From: Candidatus Krumholzibacteriia bacterium
Lineage (GTDB): Bacteria; Krumholzibacteriota; Krumholzibacteriia; Krumholzibacteriales; Krumholzibacteriaceae
Direction of reading: 5' to 3'
NCBI GenBank assembly: GCA_028706585.1
Contig: JAQTVX010000117.1
Coordinates: forward strand, 1-6,922
DNA length: 6,922 nucleotides
The position numbers and the translations under genes are program-made. Below the pieces are notes generated by a model. The model saw only the letters and a list, made by a program, of their open reading frames with translations. It was not told the origin of the DNA and searched no databases. This document shows, piece by piece, positions 5,143-6,922 of the stretch; the first letter of the stretch is position 1, and every line of letters starts with the position of its first letter.

Positions 5143-6770
5143 GGCAGCTCCGTTTTCGACGTGTCCCTTATTTCGATTCTGAACTGCTCGGGTCTCGTGC
5201 GGATGACGTCGCGGTACCACGACTCGGGATAGCCGACCTCCTGAGGCCGGCCGTTATCGTCCTGCACGTATCCGTCGTTGTATTTCCTGATCAGGAGCTC
5301 GCCCAGCTCCCGGTACCGCTTCACGACCACGTCGGCGTGGCTCGTCGAGTAGTCGGTGAGGTAGGAGGCGAGGAGCCGCGGATCTTTCTTGTACAGCTCC
5401 AGGGCGGCCTTCTCGACCGTCGGCTGCAGCGCGTCGAGATTGTCTTCCAGCTCCGTCTGCGTCTTCTGAATGTCCTGCTTCATGTATGAGTATTTGAGGT
5501 TGGCGAAGTTCGCGACGAAATTGAATACCCACCACGCCGAATCCCACGAGAACTCGTTCATTCTTCCCCTGGCGTAACAGTCGGGCACCGCGGTGATCCC
5601 GCAGTAGAGCGGGATGTAGCAGGTGAAGTAGCTGTCGTCGACGCCGTACCAGAGCACGCCGCCGATCGGATCGGGGAGCCACGAGCGCGATTGGGAGACG
5701 AAGGAAAATCCCGTCTGCTGGGTCGATATGGGTCGCTCCCAGGCGTAATCGGCGCCGTCGAGCTTCCATGTGATCGGACGCCAGCGGTTGGGGGAGCCGA
5801 AGGGACCCGCGTCTATTCCCTTGGTCATATCGTAATCGGTTCCCTCGTAATGGTCCCGCATGACGCGATAGACGTCCATTCTCGTAAGCTTCTTGTCGGG
5901 CTTTATCCAGAGAGGGTACGGCGTCGCGCCTCGTACGCCCCGGTGGTAATCGACCGGCCAACCCTGCGAAGGCGCCACGCGGCGGAACATGCTCCACACC
6001 CTCGTCTCGGTGTAACGCAGCTTCTCCTGGTCGGCAGGGCAGTAGGCCTCATGATAGTTGAACGGCTTGCCGGAGGCGGGATTGTAGTATCCCTTCTCGA
6101 TCGCGAACGAAATGACGTTCTTCGAGTAGAGACAGTTTTTCGGGTCGTCGAGGGGAAACTCGCCGATGCGTGACTTGTTGGCGTGCGCGCACACGCAGCC
6201 GTCCGGTATCCTCAGCGCGACCCAGTTCGCGCCCTTGCCGCCGGGGCCTGGACCTATGATTTCCATAAGCCACGCTTCGTCGGGGTCGCCGATGGAGATC
6301 GACTCGCCTTCGCTCCCGTAGCCGTACTCTTCGACGAGCGCCGCCATCACCTCGACGGCCTCGCGTGCCGTCGCGGCCCTCTGGAGCGCGAGCCTCATCA
6401 GCCACCAGTACGGGAGCGCCCCTTCGGGATTGATGAGCTCCTCGCGGCCGGTGAACGTGGTCTCGCCTATCACGACCTGGCGTTCGTTCATGAGCTGGAC
6501 GACCGCGAACGTGTGCGGCACCTGCTTGACTCTTCCCCGAACCTTGTCGCTCCAGTCCTTTATCTCCACCCATTCATCCGGGCCGTGGTCGGCCGCGGGC
6601 TCGAAGCTCAGCCGCGGGTGGAACTCCCCGTCGCAAGTGTACGTGATCATTACGGAGCCGTCCGCCGAGGCCCCCTTCGTCACGATGAAGTTGGTGCAGC
6701 AGTCGGCCGGCACGGAGACCCCTACAGCGATTAGAACCGAAATGCAGATGATCCAGAGGGCCGTTTTCAT
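5136..6770 (-). CDS. Exported C69 family dipeptidase (Ntn-hydrolase)
   Basis: 544-residue secreted peptidase of family C69 (PepD-like dipeptidases). The ATG at 6770 is preceded by GGAGAG five bases upstream and opens a signal peptide (about 1-23: a Lys, then a long hydrophobic stretch ending VPADC). The family nucleophile is the cysteine exposed at the mature N-terminus in a CTN motif, here CCTNFIVTKGASADGS, giving Cys25 as nucleophile with an extra Cys24 before it. Further family-like segments include GETTFTGREELINPEGALPYWWLMRLALQRA (only its start and end are diagnostic), SISIGDPDEAWLMEIIGPG and VCAHANKSRIGEFP. The C-terminal region (from about 430) is helical and charged. Length is typical for exported C69 enzymes. 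The likely role is cleavage of short peptides in the periplasm or outside the cell. The gene has its own promoter and a palindrome at the predicted transcription start. Its stop lies seven bases inside the end of the convergent radical SAM gene. Confidence 0.92.
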   Translation of the reverse strand: MKTALWIICISVLIAVGVSVPADCCTNFIVTKGASADGSVMITYTCDGEFHPRLSFEPAADHGPDEWVEIKDWSDKVRGRVKQVPHTFAVVQLMNERQVVIGETTFTGREELINPEGALPYWWLMRLALQRAATAREAVEVMAALVEEYGYGSEGESISIGDPDEAWLMEIIGPGPGGKGANWVALRIPDGCVCAHANKSRIGEFPLDDPKNCLYSKNVISFAIEKGYYNPASGKPFNYHEAYCPADQEKLRYTETRVWSMFRRVAPSQGWPVDYHRGVRGATPYPLWIKPDKKLTRMDVYRVMRDHYEGTDYDMTKGIDAGPFGSPNRWRPITWKLDGADYAWERPISTQQTGFSFVSQSRSWLPDPIGGVLWYGVDDSYFTCYIPLYCGITAVPDCYARGRMNEFSWDSAWWVFNFVANFANLKYSYMKQDIQKTQTELEDNLDALQPTVEKAALELYKKDPRLLASYLTDYSTSHADVVVKRYRELGELLIRKYNDGYVQDDNGRPQEVGYPESWYRDVIRTRPEQFRIEIRDTSKTELPY

Positions 6771-6788
6771 TGTTCTCTCCTTTGATTA

Positions 6789-6802
6789 TGATTGCGCAAT
6801 CA
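6789..6802. promoter_or_regulatory. Perfect 14-bp palindrome at the C69 transcription start; candidate operator
   Basis: TGATTGCGCAATCA is a perfect inverted repeat placed at about +2 to +15 of the predicted transcript. A further half-site, GCAATCA on the plus strand, lies at 6818-6824 inside the promoter spacer, 22 bases (about two helical turns) from the matching half of the palindrome. A weaker TGATTAT copy lies at 6783-6789. This arrangement suits binding of a dimeric repressor. The regulator is unknown and not encoded in the window. Confidence 0.5.
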
Positions 6803-6809
6803 CATGTTC

Positions 6810-6838
6810 TTATTAATGCAATCAAGGGAGCGTGTCAA
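6810..6838 (-). promoter_or_regulatory. Near-consensus sigma70 promoter for the C69 dipeptidase gene
   Basis: On the minus strand, TTGACA (6838-6833) and TAATAA (6815-6810) are spaced by 17 bases. The predicted start is near 6803, giving a leader of about 33 bases before the ATG at 6770. The -35 box matches the consensus exactly. Confidence 0.8.
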
Positions 6839-6922
6839 CGTGAAGCGTGGGCACCGCCGATGCCGGTCCAATCCGCAGGTTGAAGTGCCATCCGCGACAG
6901 GCTATATTCCACCGATAGAGAG

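Noticed and set aside
6840..6922. GTG-initiated plus-strand frame open to the window end, with AAGGGAG nine bases upstream
   Set aside because: The first 27 residues are Arg/Pro-rich with no family resemblance and only moderate G/C at third positions. The frame crosses the promoter region of the dipeptidase gene. The window is too short to judge.
6825..6922. Possible C-terminal ends of an upstream minus-strand gene
   Set aside because: Two minus-strand frames are open from the edge to stops in or near the TTGACA box, but both are short (28 and 32 codons) with unconvincing codon bias and no recognisable motif.

Overview
The window is a compact, GC-rich bacterial segment with six genes. All show strong G/C preference at third codon positions. 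The lineage cannot be fixed from this sequence. A lipoprotein, a secreted C69-type dipeptidase, sigma70-like promoters and high GC would fit a diderm bacterium, perhaps one of the GC-rich FCB-type candidate phyla, but this is a weak inference. No rRNA, tRNA, CRISPR array, insertion sequence or phage gene was seen.

Layout. Positions 1-162 (+) hold the C-terminal end of an unrecognised, probably exported protein. It converges on 159-1397 (-), a lipoprotein with a five-bladed beta-propeller fold of the GH43/GH32 type. Upstream of that, on the same strand, 1462-2502 (-) encodes an AIR synthase/ThiL/HypE-superfamily protein. This gene sits behind a clear sigma70-like promoter (2631-2659) and a well-formed TPP (THI-box) riboswitch (2509-2610) whose last conserved bases form the Shine-Dalgarno sequence. 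Divergently, 2676-5142 (+) is a tightly overlapping three-gene operon: an isochorismatase-type cysteine hydrolase, a thioredoxin-reductase-like flavoprotein without the CxxC pair, and a short radical SAM protein built like the core of RlmN/Cfr. Finally 5136-6770 (-) is an exported C69 family dipeptidase. It has its own near-consensus promoter and a perfect 14-bp palindrome at the predicted transcription start.

How the genes may work together. The TPP riboswitch makes the AIR-synthase-like gene a thiamin-responsive gene and so a candidate thiamin-phosphate kinase or other ATP-dependent thiamin-pathway enzyme. The divergent operon looks like one functional unit because its three reading frames overlap by 19 and 4 bases. 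It supplies a hydrolase, an NAD(P)H-type flavin reductase and a radical SAM enzyme. The most unusual part is the radical SAM protein. It keeps the CxxxCxxC cluster motif, the RlmN-like GMGEPLLN-type motif (here RMGDPSFN) and a C-terminal Cys-Gly like the methyl-carrying cysteine of RlmN/Cfr. It lacks the N-terminal RNA-binding domain, and it has Ile where RlmN/Cfr have their second mechanistic cysteine. Its substrate is unknown. Any link of this operon to thiamin is only positional.
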